Assembly (NCBI GenBank): GCA_030039095.1
Contig: JASHQP010000745.1
Span: 1 to 13,826, forward strand
DNA: 13,826 nucleotides
Direction of reading: 5' to 3'
Source of the DNA: Streptosporangiaceae bacterium
GTDB lineage: Bacteria > Actinomycetota > Actinomycetes > Streptosporangiales > Streptosporangiaceae
Each line of letters starts with the position of its first letter. Positions within the stretch are counted from its first letter, which is position 1. The translations under genes were made by a program, and so were the position numbers. Positions 1 through 8,703 of this stretch are shown piece after piece. The notes under the pieces are model-generated. The model was not told the origin of the DNA. It made no database searches and worked only from the letters and a program-made list of their open reading frames with translations.

Positions 1-2
1 CG

Positions 3-848
3 GCAGCCGTTGCGGTGATCGCCGTGCTGGCGGCCGCGGGCGTGGCGGTGGTCACGACCGGCGTGCTGCGCAGCCCGGCGCGCAAGCCGGCGCCGCCGCC
101 CAGGCTGGCGAGCTTCCCGATCACCGCCCGGTCGGCGCTCGCGCCGCAGTCCGGCGATGTCTGGGTGATGTACCACGGCGGAGCGGACGGGCAGGCCCAG
201 GTCTCTGGCGAAGTCAAGGGGGCGCGCCGGGGATATGTCGCCCGGCTGTACGCGCAGCCGTTCCCGTTCTCGGCGCGGCCGGCCGCGGTCGCCTCGGTGG
301 CCCTCCACCCGAAGCACAAGCTGGCCCCGTACACCTTCACGGTGACCCCGTCGCTGGCCACGCGGTACTACGTGTCGGTCTCCGAGAGTCGCACGTCGCA
401 CACGTCGCTCGGCAGGTCACCCGGTGCCATGATCTACGTCGCGACGAGCATGACCCGCGGGCTCTCGCAGCCGTGCAAGCGCCCGACCTGCCACGAGACG
501 TTCACGCTGAACGTGTATGTCCCGCCGCTCTCGCTCAGCAGCGAGCTCTCGAAACGGTGGTACACCTACTTCGGGCTCAACATGTCGAAGTCGGCCAAGC
601 CGCCAGCGGGACCCACCGTGCTGCAGCTGGGTGCCGGCAGCCCCAGGATCAGCGCGTCCAGGCGGGTCTCGGCGGACGAGTACGCGGTTACCGTCACGTT
701 CACGTTCCCCATCGGCAAGAAGGATGGCTACACGTGGTTCTGGGCGGCGTGCGCACAGGGCAGCGAGGCAACGGACGGCGTCGGGCTGCCCGGCTCTCAC
801 GGGTGCGGCGCCAAGGCCATTCCCGCGGTCCATTCCTACCTCGGCTAG
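3..848 (+). CDS. Membrane-anchored extracellular protein of unknown function (5' end outside window)
   Basis: I do not recognise this protein. The frame is already open at the first complete codon (position 3) and an in-frame GTG lies at 15, so the true start is probably upstream of the window. The visible N-terminus is a hydrophobic Ala/Val/Leu helix followed by an Arg/Lys/Pro-rich stretch (RSPARKPAPPP). This fits a single membrane anchor or uncleaved signal followed by an outside domain. The rest, about 250 residues, alternates Thr/Ser/Val/Tyr-rich stretches (for example TFTVTPSLATRYYVSVSES and YAVTVTFTFP) as in a beta-sandwich. It contains four cysteines, in CKRPTC and in the C-terminal ACAQ...HGCG, that could form disulfides. 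The gene ends 117 bases before efeO on the same strand, so co-transcription is possible. It is not the EfeU permease: only one hydrophobic segment is visible and there is no REGLE-type iron-permease motif. Confidence 0.7.
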   Translation, partial: AAVAVIAVLAAAGVAVVTTGVLRSPARKPAPPPRLASFPITARSALAPQSGDVWVMYHGGADGQAQVSGEVKGARRGYVARLYAQPFPFSARPAAVASVALHPKHKLAPYTFTVTPSLATRYYVSVSESRTSHTSLGRSPGAMIYVATSMTRGLSQPCKRPTCHETFTLNVYVPPLSLSSELSKRWYTYFGLNMSKSAKPPAGPTVLQLGAGSPRISASRRVSADEYAVTVTFTFPIGKKDGYTWFWAACAQGSEATDGVGLPGSHGCGAKAIPAVHSYLG

Positions 849-965
849 GACCGCGCGCAGCGTGCCAGTCAGCCGTCTTTCCGGTGTATGGCGCGTGAAC
901 GTTCGGATACCTGTGCCGCGCAGCCGGTGCCGCGCGGGTGCCCGGAATTTATGCTTGCGGTGGCC

Positions 966-2099
966 ATGCGAAAGACACCGCTGCTGACCATCGCCGTGCT
1001 CGCCGCGATGGCGTCGCTCACCGCCTGCGGGGGCGGCGGTGAATCGAACACGATCTCGTTCAACAGCGCAAGCTGCGGCGGGATGTGGACGCTGGCCAGG
1101 CCGGGCTGGCACACCTTCGACCTGTACAACGCGAACGACGTGGGCGGCGAGATCGACCTGATCGACCCACGGACCAGCGGCATCTACGCGGAGGTCGATC
1201 AGTTCGGCCCGGGTACCCGGCAGACGATGAGCCTGGACGTCGGGTCGGGCCGGTACGCCTTCCGCTGCCTGTTCGACGACACCGACCCGATGACCGGTCC
1301 GACCGTGACCGTCCCGGGCCACGTCAAGGGCTTCGCCGCGACCGTCCCGGTCACCTTCAACGACCTCGTGGGACCGGAGAAGGCGTACCAGGCCTACGTG
1401 GCGGCGGGTCTCGAGACGCTCGTCGGCCAGACCGGCACGCTGGCCGGCGACGTACAGCGGGGGAACCTCGCCGCTGCGCGGCGCGACTGGCTGCCCGCGC
1501 ACCTGACGTACGAGACGCTGGGAGCGGCGTACGACGCGTTCGGCAACTTCGACGACGAGATCGACGGACGGGCCGACGCCCTCGGCGTGACCAGCCCGCA
1601 GTGGACCGGGTTCTACCGGCTCGAGTACGGGCTCTGGCACGGCCAGTCCGCTGGCGAACTGGCGCCGTACGCCAGCAAGCTCGCGGCCGACGTGAAATCC
1701 CTGCTGGCGGCGTGGCCGACCATGGAGATCCCGCTGATCGACGTCGGGCTGCGCACCCACGAGATCCTGGAGAACGCGCTGGAGTTCCAGCTCACCGGGC
1801 ACGACGATTACGGCAGCGGGACGACGCTGGCCACGACGCTCGCGAACATCCAGGGCACCCGCGAGCTCCTGGCGCTCCTGCATCCGCTGCTGGTCACGAG
1901 GTACCCGGGGCTGCCCGGCGTGTACACCTGGCTGAACCGCCTGCAGACGCTGCTCGAGGCGGAGCACCAGCCGGACGGGACGTGGGTTCCGGTGTCGCAG
2001 CTGTCGCAGTCGGCGCGTCAGGACATCGACGCCGCGTGCAGCCAGGCGCTGGCCGAGCTCGCCCCGATCGCATCGATAGCCGAGCCGAGGAACACGTGA
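966..2099 (+). CDS. efeO: EfeO-type iron uptake lipoprotein (cupredoxin + M75/imelysin-like domain)
   Basis: This is the extracytoplasmic iron-binding component of an EfeUOB-type ferrous/ferric iron uptake system. I chose ATG 966 because it gives a clean lipoprotein signal: [21 protein letters not shown] with lipobox L-T-A-C and lipid-attached Cys21. Upstream in-frame ATGs at 888 and 951 would put odd sequence in front of the signal. No strong Shine-Dalgarno separates the choices. Residues about 25-120 look like the N-terminal cupredoxin domain ([19 protein letters not shown] ... [11 protein letters not shown]). Residues about 130-370 form the M75 domain, with AHLTYE (His179, Glu183) and the highly characteristic [12 protein letters not shown] at 215-226. 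The 377-aa length fits two-domain EfeO proteins. In the known family, EfeO delivers iron to the EfeU permease after EfeB acts. The stop codon shares one base with the efeB start, which indicates translational coupling. No efeU is visible. Confidence 0.92.
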   Translation: MRKTPLLTIAVLAAMASLTACGGGGESNTISFNSASCGGMWTLARPGWHTFDLYNANDVGGEIDLIDPRTSGIYAEVDQFGPGTRQTMSLDVGSGRYAFRCLFDDTDPMTGPTVTVPGHVKGFAATVPVTFNDLVGPEKAYQAYVAAGLETLVGQTGTLAGDVQRGNLAAARRDWLPAHLTYETLGAAYDAFGNFDDEIDGRADALGVTSPQWTGFYRLEYGLWHGQSAGELAPYASKLAADVKSLLAAWPTMEIPLIDVGLRTHEILENALEFQLTGHDDYGSGTTLATTLANIQGTRELLALLHPLLVTRYPGLPGVYTWLNRLQTLLEAEHQPDGTWVPVSQLSQSARQDIDAACSQALAELAPIASIAEPRNT

Positions 2100-3364
2100 T
2101 GGGTGAGGCGGACGAGCTTCCCGGGCGCCGGTCCTTCCTGCGCGGCGTGGCCGGCGGTGTCGCCGGAGGCGTGGTGGCCGGCGGGGCCGCCGGATACGCG
2201 GTGCGCGCCTCGCAGCCGCAGCCGGCTGCGCTGGCGGCCGACACGGTCTCGCTCGACGGGCGGCTGCCGGCCGTGCCGTTCCACGGGAGATACCAGGCGG
2301 GCATCGCGCCGCCGCCGCAGCGCCAGACCGCCGTGATCTCGTTCGACGCCACGGCGGACACCGCATCGGAGCTGGCCGACCTGTTTCGGACGATCACCTC
2401 CCGGGCCAGGTTCCTGACGGCCGGGGGAACGCCGCCGCCGGTGGGCATCGACGGGCCGCCGTCCGACTCCGGCGTGCTCGGGCCGACCGTGGTGCCGGAC
2501 GGGCTGACCGTGACCTTCGGCGTCGGGTCGACGCTGTTCGACGACCGGTACGGTCTCGCCAGCAAGCTCCCCGAGCGGCTCACCCCGATGCGGCCGTTCC
2601 CCAACGACGACCTGGATCCGGCTCAGACCGGCGGCGACCTGATTCTGCAGCTCAGCGCCGGCAACGCCGACACCGTCCTGCACGCGCTGCGTGACATCGC
2701 GAAGAACACCCGCGGCGGCATGCAGATCAACTGGCGCATCGACGGGTTCACCAGCCCGGCGCGCCCGGCGGGCACGGTGCCGCGGAATCTGATGGGGTTC
2801 ATGGACGGGATCGCGAACCCGCCGCTGGCCAAGGCGAAGGAACTCGTCTGGATCCAGCCGGGCACCGCCGGCGAGCCGGACTGGACCGCGGGCGGCAGCT
2901 ATTTCGTCGTCCGCCTGATCAGGATGTTCGTCGAGTTCTGGGATCGGGTGGACGTCTACGAGCAGCAGCAGATGATCGGGAGAGACCGCGCGACCGGCTT
3001 CCCGCTGGACGCCGGCAGCCTGTTCGCGGCGCCGAATTTCGGCGCCGACCCGACCGGGTCGGTCATCCCGCTCAACGCCCACATCCGCCTGGCGAACCCG
3101 CGCACGCCGCAGACCGCGTCGAGCCGGATCCTGCGCCGCGCCTACAACTACGACCGCGGCATCGACCAGGTCGGCGACCTGGACCAGGGACTGGTCTTCA
3201 CCTGCTTCCAGCAGGACGTCAAGCGGCAGTTCGAGGCGGTTCAGACGCGTCTCATCGGCGAGCCGCTGGTCGACTACATCAGCCCGTTCGGCGGCGGCTA
3301 CTTCCTGGCGATGCCGGGTGTCCGCGACGCGGCCGACTGGTACGGCCGGGCGCTGCTGGCATGA
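2099..3364 (+). CDS. efeB: EfeB-type deferrochelatase/DyP peroxidase, Tat-exported
   Basis: This is a haem-dependent dye-decolourising-type peroxidase of the EfeB class, which acts with EfeO in iron uptake; oxidation of ferrous iron and release of iron from haem have both been proposed for the family. ATG 2099 overlaps the efeO stop codon (TGATG). It gives a twin-arginine signal, GRRSFLRG at residues 9-16, followed by a Gly/Ala/Val-rich hydrophobic stretch, so export as a folded haem protein is expected. Family marks include GFMDG at 233-237 (distal Asp236), [10 protein letters not shown] and the nearby [16 protein letters not shown] carries the proximal haem ligand His328, and [11 protein letters not shown] contains the probable distal Arg at 346/347. 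The C-terminus ([14 protein letters not shown]) is also typical. At 421 aa it is a normal length and appears intact. A GTG at 2096 in the same frame is a possible but less likely start. Confidence 0.93.
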   Translation: MGEADELPGRRSFLRGVAGGVAGGVVAGGAAGYAVRASQPQPAALAADTVSLDGRLPAVPFHGRYQAGIAPPPQRQTAVISFDATADTASELADLFRTITSRARFLTAGGTPPPVGIDGPPSDSGVLGPTVVPDGLTVTFGVGSTLFDDRYGLASKLPERLTPMRPFPNDDLDPAQTGGDLILQLSAGNADTVLHALRDIAKNTRGGMQINWRIDGFTSPARPAGTVPRNLMGFMDGIANPPLAKAKELVWIQPGTAGEPDWTAGGSYFVVRLIRMFVEFWDRVDVYEQQQMIGRDRATGFPLDAGSLFAAPNFGADPTGSVIPLNAHIRLANPRTPQTASSRILRRAYNYDRGIDQVGDLDQGLVFTCFQQDVKRQFEAVQTRLIGEPLVDYISPFGGGYFLAMPGVRDAADWYGRALLA

Positions 3365-3491
3365 CGGGCGGACTGCCGGCCATTGTTGGCTGCCGGTTTG
3401 TCTGCCGTTTACATATCGCGTATCGGGTGGTCAATTTGCCGTGAAAGCGTACGCGGGCGGAATGCACTGAGAAACGGCTCCACCGAAACTC

Positions 3492-3498
3492 GGGAGGG
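3492..3498 (+). promoter_or_regulatory. Strong ribosome binding site of the phosphoesterase gene
   Basis: GGGAGGG lies six bases upstream of ATG 3505 and fixes that start. It is one of the best Shine-Dalgarno sequences in the window and suggests efficient translation. Confidence 0.75.
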
Positions 3499-3504
3499 TA
3501 CGAC

Positions 3505-5217
3505 ATGGGCGTAGGCCCAACGATCCGGAGCTTGCGCAGGCGGCTCCGTCTCACGATCGCCGTGGCGGCGTCGCTGGCACTGGCCGCCGGCGTGGCGATC
3601 GGCGCGACCGCCGCGAGCGCGTCCAGCACGCCGAAGTTTGCCGGCTACCACACCCCGGCTCTGGTGTCCGCGAGCTACTACCGCGACGCCAACAGGACGG
3701 CGACCCCCATCAAGCACCTCGTCGTGATCTTCGAGGAGAACGAGTCGTTCGATCACTACTTCGGCACGTACCCGTACGCGGCCAACACCGACGGCACGCC
3801 GTTCCACGCCAAGCCCGGCACCCCGGCGGTCAACGGCCTGTACACCAAGATCACCAAGAACGGGCCGGCCGGGCCGCTGCTGACCAGCAACCCGAATGAG
3901 TACAACCCGCAGCGGCTGACCCATTCCCAGGCGCTGACCTGCGACCAGAACCACGACTACCTGCCGGAGCAGGAGGCCGAAAACCGCGGCAAGATGAACG
4001 AGTTCGTCCAGTTCACCGAGCAGGACGACTGTTCCACCACCGGCGAGTACTACGGCCCGCCCGGCATCGTCATGGACTATTTCGACGGCAACACCGTCAC
4101 GGGCCTGTGGAACTACGCGCAGAACTACGCGATGAGCGACAACAACTGGGACACCACGTTCGGGCCGTCGACCGAGGGCGCGATCGACGTGACCTCGGGC
4201 CTGAGCTCGGACGGCTACGCGGTCACCCCGTCCGGCACGAAGACCACGGACACGGGCGCGATCACCTCGGACGGCACCGTCTACGGTGACATCGACCCGT
4301 ACTACGACGAATGCTCGGACTCCAACCACACCTCCACCGACCCGGAGGGCGTGATGACCGGGGAGAACATCGGCGACCTGCTGAACGCCAAGCACATCAC
4401 CTGGGGCTGGTTCCAGGGCGGGTTCGCACCGACGTCGTCGAACAGCGGCGGCGTGGTCTGCGGTGCGCAGAGCGACAACATCGACGGCAGCGCGCTGAAC
4501 GAGTACACGCCGCACTGGAACCCATTCCAGTTCAACGCCACCACGGCGAACCCGGCCCACCTGCCGCCGTCGTCCGAGGCCGCGATCGGCCGCACCGACC
4601 AGGCCAACCACCAGTACGACCTGTCGGACTTCTACGAGACGCTGAAGGACGGCAACATGCCGTCGGTCAGCTACCTCAAGGCCACGACCGCGCAGAGCGC
4701 CCACCCGGGCGAATCCGACCCGCTCGACGAGCAGCAGTTCGTCGTCAGCACGGTCAACCAGATCGAGCAGTCCCGGTACTGGCCGTCCACGGCGATCGTC
4801 ATCACCTATGACGACTCCGACGGCTGGTATGACCACGTCTCACCCGAGTCCGCTGGTGCCCTGATCAACGGGTCCGACAACTCCACGATCGACACGGCCG
4901 CGTGCGAGGCAACCGCGATCACCGTCGGCAGCGGCAACGGCCGCTGCGGCTACAGCCAGCGGCTGCCGATGATCGTTGTCTCGCCGTGGACGCGCGACAA
5001 CTACGTCAGCAACAACCTCACCGACACCACCTCGGTGGTGAAGTTCATCGAGAACAACTGGCTGTACGGCGAGCGCATCCCCGGCTCGTTCGACGCGACC
5101 TCGGGCAGCCTGGACGCCCCCGGAGGCCTGCTCGACTTCAACGTCAGGCCGCACTTCCAGCCGGTGATCCTGAACCCGACCACCGGCGCTGTCGTCAGCG
5201 GAGGCGGCTGGGGCTGA
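3505..5217 (+). CDS. Secreted phosphoesterase (phospholipase C / acid phosphatase family)
   Basis: This is an exported phosphoric ester hydrolase of the family that includes bacterial phospholipase C and AcpA-type acid phosphatase. The substrate cannot be assigned from sequence. The N-terminus has an Arg-rich start (RSLRRRLRL), a hydrophobic core and a probable signal peptidase site after ATAASA (about residue 39). A Tat signal is not clear, because the residues after the arginines do not fit the usual pattern. The mature protein opens with the family's metal/nucleophile motif IKHLVVIFEENESFDHYFGTYP, with Glu77, Glu78, Asn79, Ser81 and Asp83 as the likely active-site region. Near the end is ITYDDSDGWYDHV (residues 433-445), the second conserved acidic/His cluster. 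A further family block is LPMIVVSPWTRDNYVSNN...TSVVKFIENNW. The 570-aa length is typical and nothing is missing. The gene is monocistronic between a 140-base gap and a strong terminator. Expression under phosphate limitation is plausible, but I see no PHO box. Confidence 0.88.
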   Translation: MGVGPTIRSLRRRLRLTIAVAASLALAAGVAIGATAASASSTPKFAGYHTPALVSASYYRDANRTATPIKHLVVIFEENESFDHYFGTYPYAANTDGTPFHAKPGTPAVNGLYTKITKNGPAGPLLTSNPNEYNPQRLTHSQALTCDQNHDYLPEQEAENRGKMNEFVQFTEQDDCSTTGEYYGPPGIVMDYFDGNTVTGLWNYAQNYAMSDNNWDTTFGPSTEGAIDVTSGLSSDGYAVTPSGTKTTDTGAITSDGTVYGDIDPYYDECSDSNHTSTDPEGVMTGENIGDLLNAKHITWGWFQGGFAPTSSNSGGVVCGAQSDNIDGSALNEYTPHWNPFQFNATTANPAHLPPSSEAAIGRTDQANHQYDLSDFYETLKDGNMPSVSYLKATTAQSAHPGESDPLDEQQFVVSTVNQIEQSRYWPSTAIVITYDDSDGWYDHVSPESAGALINGSDNSTIDTAACEATAITVGSGNGRCGYSQRLPMIVVSPWTRDNYVSNNLTDTTSVVKFIENNWLYGERIPGSFDATSGSLDAPGGLLDFNVRPHFQPVILNPTTGAVVSGGGWG

Positions 5218-5229
5218 CCGGCCGCCAGC

Positions 5230-5270
5230 AAGGCCCGCTTCCGCGGCTCGTCGCCGCGGAAGCGGGCCTT
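5230..5270 (+). terminator. Strong intrinsic terminator between convergent genes
   Basis: This is a perfect 18-bp stem: 5230-5247 pairs with 5253-5270 around a five-base loop. On the + strand it is followed by a short T-run at 5269-5272. It begins 13 bases after the phosphoesterase stop codon. Because transcription of the valS-msrB unit arrives from the other side (last ORF ends at 5306), the symmetrical hairpin could stop both. The T-run is better placed for the + strand. Confidence 0.9.
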
Positions 5271-5305
5271 TTCCGTGATCGCGGCAGCTGAGGAGCGCAT
5301 AGGGG

Positions 5306-5659
5306 TCATGGCGGATCCGAAAAGATCATCACCGCCGACCTCGCCGTGTCCGGTAGATCATCGGAGGCTCGCTGGCCGGCCGGTGGCGTCGCCGGGGTAA
5401 ATGCGCCGAACACGGCGAAGTAGATATCTGCACCGGGATACCGTTCGCGGACCTGGCAGGTGATGAACCCGACCACATCGGCGTGCTTGACCTCAAAGTC
5501 GCAGGTCACGACCGTGGCCCCCGGCCCTATGGCTGGGTAGGAGGAAGCTTCATCGAGCTTCTCGACGACCTTTCCGGCGATCGCCTTGGGGATCTGCTGC
5601 AGCCGCCCGGTTAGCTCTCGGCTGGCTCGAGGGTCAGCGACACCGAGTTGATGCACCAC
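5306..5659 (-). CDS. Small hypothetical protein overlapping the end of msrB
   Basis: I do not recognise this protein. The only usable starts, GTG at 5659 or 5656, lie inside the 3' end of msrB, giving a 46-49 base overlap in another frame. After the msrB stop there is no ATG, GTG or TTG in the first part of the frame. The product of about 117 aa has a plausible soluble fold: an amphipathic helix (ELTGRLQQIPKAIAGKVVEKLDE) followed by alternating hydrophobic strands (ATVVTCDFEVKHADVVGFIT, ADIYFAVFGAF) and a disordered Pro/Ala-rich tail. Its codons are mostly but not strictly GC-ending (CTA, GAT, GAA, GCT and GGA occur), which is less biased than the neighbours. It could be a real third gene of the valS-msrB unit, or a remnant whose own start has been lost. 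It ends 36 bases from the convergent terminator hairpin. Confidence 0.42.
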   Translation of the reverse strand: MVHQLGVADPRASRELTGRLQQIPKAIAGKVVEKLDEASSYPAIGPGATVVTCDFEVKHADVVGFITCQVRERYPGADIYFAVFGAFTPATPPAGQRASDDLPDTARSAVMIFSDPP

Positions 5660-6015
5660 CGCTGGTCGGTGGGAACCTGGTAGCCCTCGCCCTCGAACAC
5701 GTGGCCCAGGTGTGAGTCACAGGCGGCGCACCGCACCTCGGTGCGGACGTAGCCGAGCGAGTCGTCCTCGAGCAGCACGACCGCGTCGTCCTCGGTCGGC
5801 TGGTAGAAGCTGGGCCACCCGCAGTGCGATTCGAACTTGGCGTCCGAGCGGAACAGCTCGGCGCCGCACGCGCGGCACCGGTAGACACCCTCGGTCTTGG
5901 TGTCGGTGTACTCGCCGGTGAACGGCGCCTCGGTGCCCGCCTGCCGCAGCACCCGGTATTCGTCGGGCGTTAGCTGCTCACGCCATTCGGTGTCTGTCCG
6001 CGCAACCTTGTCCAT
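5611..6015 (-). CDS. msrB: Peptide-methionine (R)-S-oxide reductase MsrB
   Basis: MsrB reduces the R-epimer of methionine sulfoxide in oxidised proteins, normally recycled by thioredoxin. All key residues are present. The zinc-binding pairs are YRCRACG (Cys47, Cys50) and RCAACDSHLGHVF (Cys96, Cys99). The block FESHCGWPSFYQP holds Cys65, a likely resolving cysteine. RWCINSVSL carries the catalytic Cys121. The 134-aa length is that of a complete single-domain, cytosolic MsrB with no signal peptide. ATG 6015 is supported by GGAGGT (reading on the minus strand) at 6028-6033. It lies 23 bases after the valS stop codon, so the two are probably co-transcribed. The 3' end overlaps the start of a small hypothetical ORF. 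Confidence 0.96.
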   Translation of the reverse strand: MDKVARTDTEWREQLTPDEYRVLRQAGTEAPFTGEYTDTKTEGVYRCRACGAELFRSDAKFESHCGWPSFYQPTEDDAVVLLEDDSLGYVRTEVRCAACDSHLGHVFEGEGYQVPTDQRWCINSVSLTLEPAES

Positions 6016-6038
6016 GCTGCCGAGACTACCTCCGCGGG

Positions 6039-8703
6039 TCAGATCGTCACGTCGTGGACCGGCTCACCGGCTGCGGCCTCGCGCAGTTCCACCTCCGCCA
6101 CCGACCCGGCCGCCCGCACGTCGGCGAGCACCTCGGCCAGCGCCTCCAGGTGCGGCGCCGGGGCGGTCACCGCGAGCCGTCGCACGGGGGCCCGCATCGG
6201 CAGCCTCGCCTGGGACTTTGCCTTGCGGATCGCGCCGATCGCCGTGGACGCGGCGTCCAGCACGGCCTCCGCCTCTGTCGCGCCGGCTGCCCCGGCGGCC
6301 AGCAGCGCCTGCGGCTCCGGCCACGAGGCGCGGTGTATCGACCCGCCGAACGCGGCCCCGTCCCGGGTGTCGTGCGTCCACGACCACACCTCGTCGGTGA
6401 CGAACGGCAGGAACGGCGCGAGCAGCCGCAGCTGCACCGACAGCGCAAGCCGCAGAGCGGCGATCGCCGATGCGGCCGGGCCGCCGCCGCTGCCGCCGTA
6501 CGCCCGGGCCTTCGCCAGCTCCAGGTAGTCGTCGCAGAAGAACCAGAAGAACCGCTCGGCCAGCTCCAGGGCCAGCGCGTGGTCGTAGGCCTCGAGCGCC
6601 TCGGTGCACCGCTGCACGACGGTGGCGAGCCTGCCGAGCATCGCCCGGTCCAGCGGCTCGGTGATCACGGCTGCGGCACCCTCCGCGGCCATGCCGAGCA
6701 CGAACCGGCTCGCGTTGAGGATCTTGACGGCGAGCCGCCGGCCGATCTTGAGCTGCCCGGGGTCGAAGGCAGTGTCCACGCCGAGGCGGGCGCTCGCCGC
6801 CCAGTACCTGACCGCGTCCGAGCCGTACTCGCGCAGCAGCTCGGCCGGCGTGCTGGCGTTGCCCTTGGACTTGGACATCTTCTTGCGGTCCGGGTCCAGG
6901 ATCCAGCCGGAGATCCCCACGTGCCGCCACGGCAGCACGCCGCGCTGCACGTGCGAGCGGAGCACCGTATAGAACAGCCAGGTCCGGATGATCTCGTGCG
7001 ACTGCGGCCGCAGGTCCATCGGGAACACCCGGGCGAACAGGTCCTCGGCCCCGGTTCCCAGGCCACCGCACGCCAGCCGGGGGCTCAGCGACGACGTGGC
7101 CCATGTGTCCATCACGTCGGGATCCCCGGTGAATCCGCCGGGCTGACCGCGCTGGCCCGCGGAGAACCCGGGCGGGGCGTCGGCAGCCGGGTCGACCGGC
7201 AGCATGCTCTCGTCCGGCACGATCGGAGCGTCGTACCTCGGCGCCCCGGCGTCGTCCAGCGGGTACCACACGGGAATCGGGACGCCGAAGTAGCGCTGCC
7301 TGCTGACCAGCCAGTCCCCGGCCAGACCCGCCACCCAGTCCTCGTACCTGGCTCTCATGTGCGGTGGATGCCAGTCGAGTTCGCGGCCGCGGGCGAGCAG
7401 CGCCTCGCGCAGCCCCGCGTCCCGGCCGCCGTTCCTGATGTACCACTGCCGGGTGGCGATGATCTCCAGCGGCGCCTCGCCGTACTCGTAGAACTTCACC
7501 GCGTGCACGACCGGCTCGGGCTCGCCGTGCAGCTCGCCGGCCGTCCGCAGCAGGTCGGTGACCCGGGCCCGGGCCTTCGCGGCCGGCAGCCCGGCCAGCT
7601 TCCGGTACGCCGCCTGAGCTGGCTCGCCGGCCAGCCACGGCAGCGGGCCGTCCAGCAGCCGCCCGTCCCTGCCGATCACCGCGCGGGTATCCAGGTCCAG
7701 GTCCCGCCACCAGGTCACGTCGGTGGTGTCGCCGAACGTGCAGACCATCGCGATGCCGGTGCCCTTGGCCGGGTCGGCGAGACGGTGTGCCAGAACGGGC
7801 ACGCTGACCCCGAACAGCGGCGTGCGGGCCGTCCGCCCGAACAGCGCCGCATACCGCTCGTCGTCGGGATGCGCGACCAGCGCCACGCAGGCGGGCAGCA
7901 GCTCGGGACGGGTGGTCGCGACCTCCACCGAGTCCCCGGGGGAGCCGTCGGGCCGGAACGCGATCCGGACGTACCGGCCGGAGATCTCCCGGTCCTCGAG
8001 TTCGGCCTGGGCGACCGCGGAACCGAACGTCACGTCCCACAGCGACGGCCCGTCGGCGAGGTAGGCCTCGCCGGTGGCGAGATCGCGCAGGAACGCGCGC
8101 TGCGACACGGCCCGCGCGCCGTCGTCGATGGTCCGGTAGGAAATGGACCAGTCCATCGAGAAGCCGAGGCGGCGCCACGTCTCCGCGTACACGCGCTCGT
8201 CCTGTTCGGTCAGGGCCAGGCACAGCTCCACGAAGTTGCGGCGCGACACCGGCACCTGCCCGCGCGGCGCCGCCTGCCTTGAACGTGCCGCAGGCGCGGG
8301 ATCACCCGGACGGGACGCAAGCTCCGGGGTCCCGGGCGTGGCGGACGGGCCGGGAGGGCCGGGCGGGTGAAAATCAGCGTCGTAGGGCAGCGCCGGCTCG
8401 CACCGCACGCCGTAGTAGTTCTGCACCCGGCGCTCGGTCGGAAGACCGTTGTCGTCCCACCCGACCGGGTAGAAGACTTCCTTGCCGCGCATCCGCCAGA
8501 ACCGCGCGAGCAGGTCGGGGTGGGTGTAGGAGAAGGCGTGCCCGATATGGACCGTCCCGCTGGCGGTCAGCGGGGGAGTGTCTATCGCGTAGACGTCGCC
8601 GCGATCGGCGGCCCGGTCAAACTTGTACTACACGCGCCTCGTCCCACCGGAGCATCCACTTGTCTTCGATGCCGTCGAGCGTGGGGCGGGCGTCTGGGCT
8701 CAT
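6039..8703 (-). CDS. valS: Valyl-tRNA synthetase, frameshifted near the N-terminus
   Basis: This class Ia synthetase charges tRNA-Val. Reading from ATG 8703, the first 25 codons match a ValS N-terminus (LDGIEDKWMLRWDEARV), then the frame runs to TGA at 8617-8619. Homology resumes one frame over with YKFDR and IDTPPLTASGTVHIGHAF. Removing one base (T8629 on the + strand) restores an 887-aa protein, with HIGH at 52-55, the block GWDDNGLPTERRVQNYYGVRC, and KMSKS at 608-612. The resumed frame has no ATG, GTG or TTG before the HIGH motif. Its first start is ATG 8492 (residue 71), so the longest intact ORF (6039-8492, 817 aa) lacks HIGH and should be inactive. The WDDNGLPTERRVQNYYG block and the lack of a long C-terminal coiled coil suggest the archaeal-like ValS type also seen in some bacteria. 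A Pro/Gly-rich insertion lies at about residues 113-148. Either the base is a sequencing error or this copy is a fresh pseudogene. Confidence 0.93.
8347..8367 (+). other. Potential G-quadruplex motif inside valS
   Basis: Five GGG tracts (8347-8349, 8352-8354, 8356-8358, 8361-8363, 8365-8367) are separated by loops of only one or two bases on the + strand, which is the template strand of valS. It lies in the segment encoding the Pro/Gly-rich insertion, so it may simply reflect CCN/GGN codons. Confidence 0.5.
8617..8703 (-). other. N-terminal valS fragment upstream of the frameshift
   Basis: This 28-codon reading frame runs from the presumed native valS ATG to a premature TGA. It encodes a recognisable ValS start (PTLDGIEDKWMLRWDEAR) before drifting out of frame around 8626-8631. 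The region is not a homopolymer, so neither simple slippage nor an obvious programmed-frameshift signal explains it. Confidence 0.8.

Noticed and set aside
897..904. Palindrome GAACGTTC upstream of efeO as a possible iron-regulator site
   Set aside because: Only eight bases and unlike the known DtxR/IdeR or Fur boxes; expected by chance.
417..2366. Long antisense ORF (649 aa) opposite efeO and its upstream gene
   Set aside because: Arg/Pro/Ala-rich translation without motifs, caused by GC-biased third positions of the real + strand genes.
3373..3407. Three copies of CTGCCG(G) after efeB
   Set aside because: Short, unevenly spaced and without a clean hairpin or T-run, so neither a terminator nor a convincing operator.
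2018..4836. Antisense ORFs opposite efeB and the phosphoesterase
   Set aside because: Low-complexity Arg/Val/Gly translations that mirror strongly supported genes on the + strand.
6054..8282. Long + strand ORF (742 aa) and a second minus frame (719 aa) over valS
   Set aside because: Both are shadows; only the valS frame carries synthetase motifs such as KMSKS and the WDDNGLPTERRVQNYYG block.
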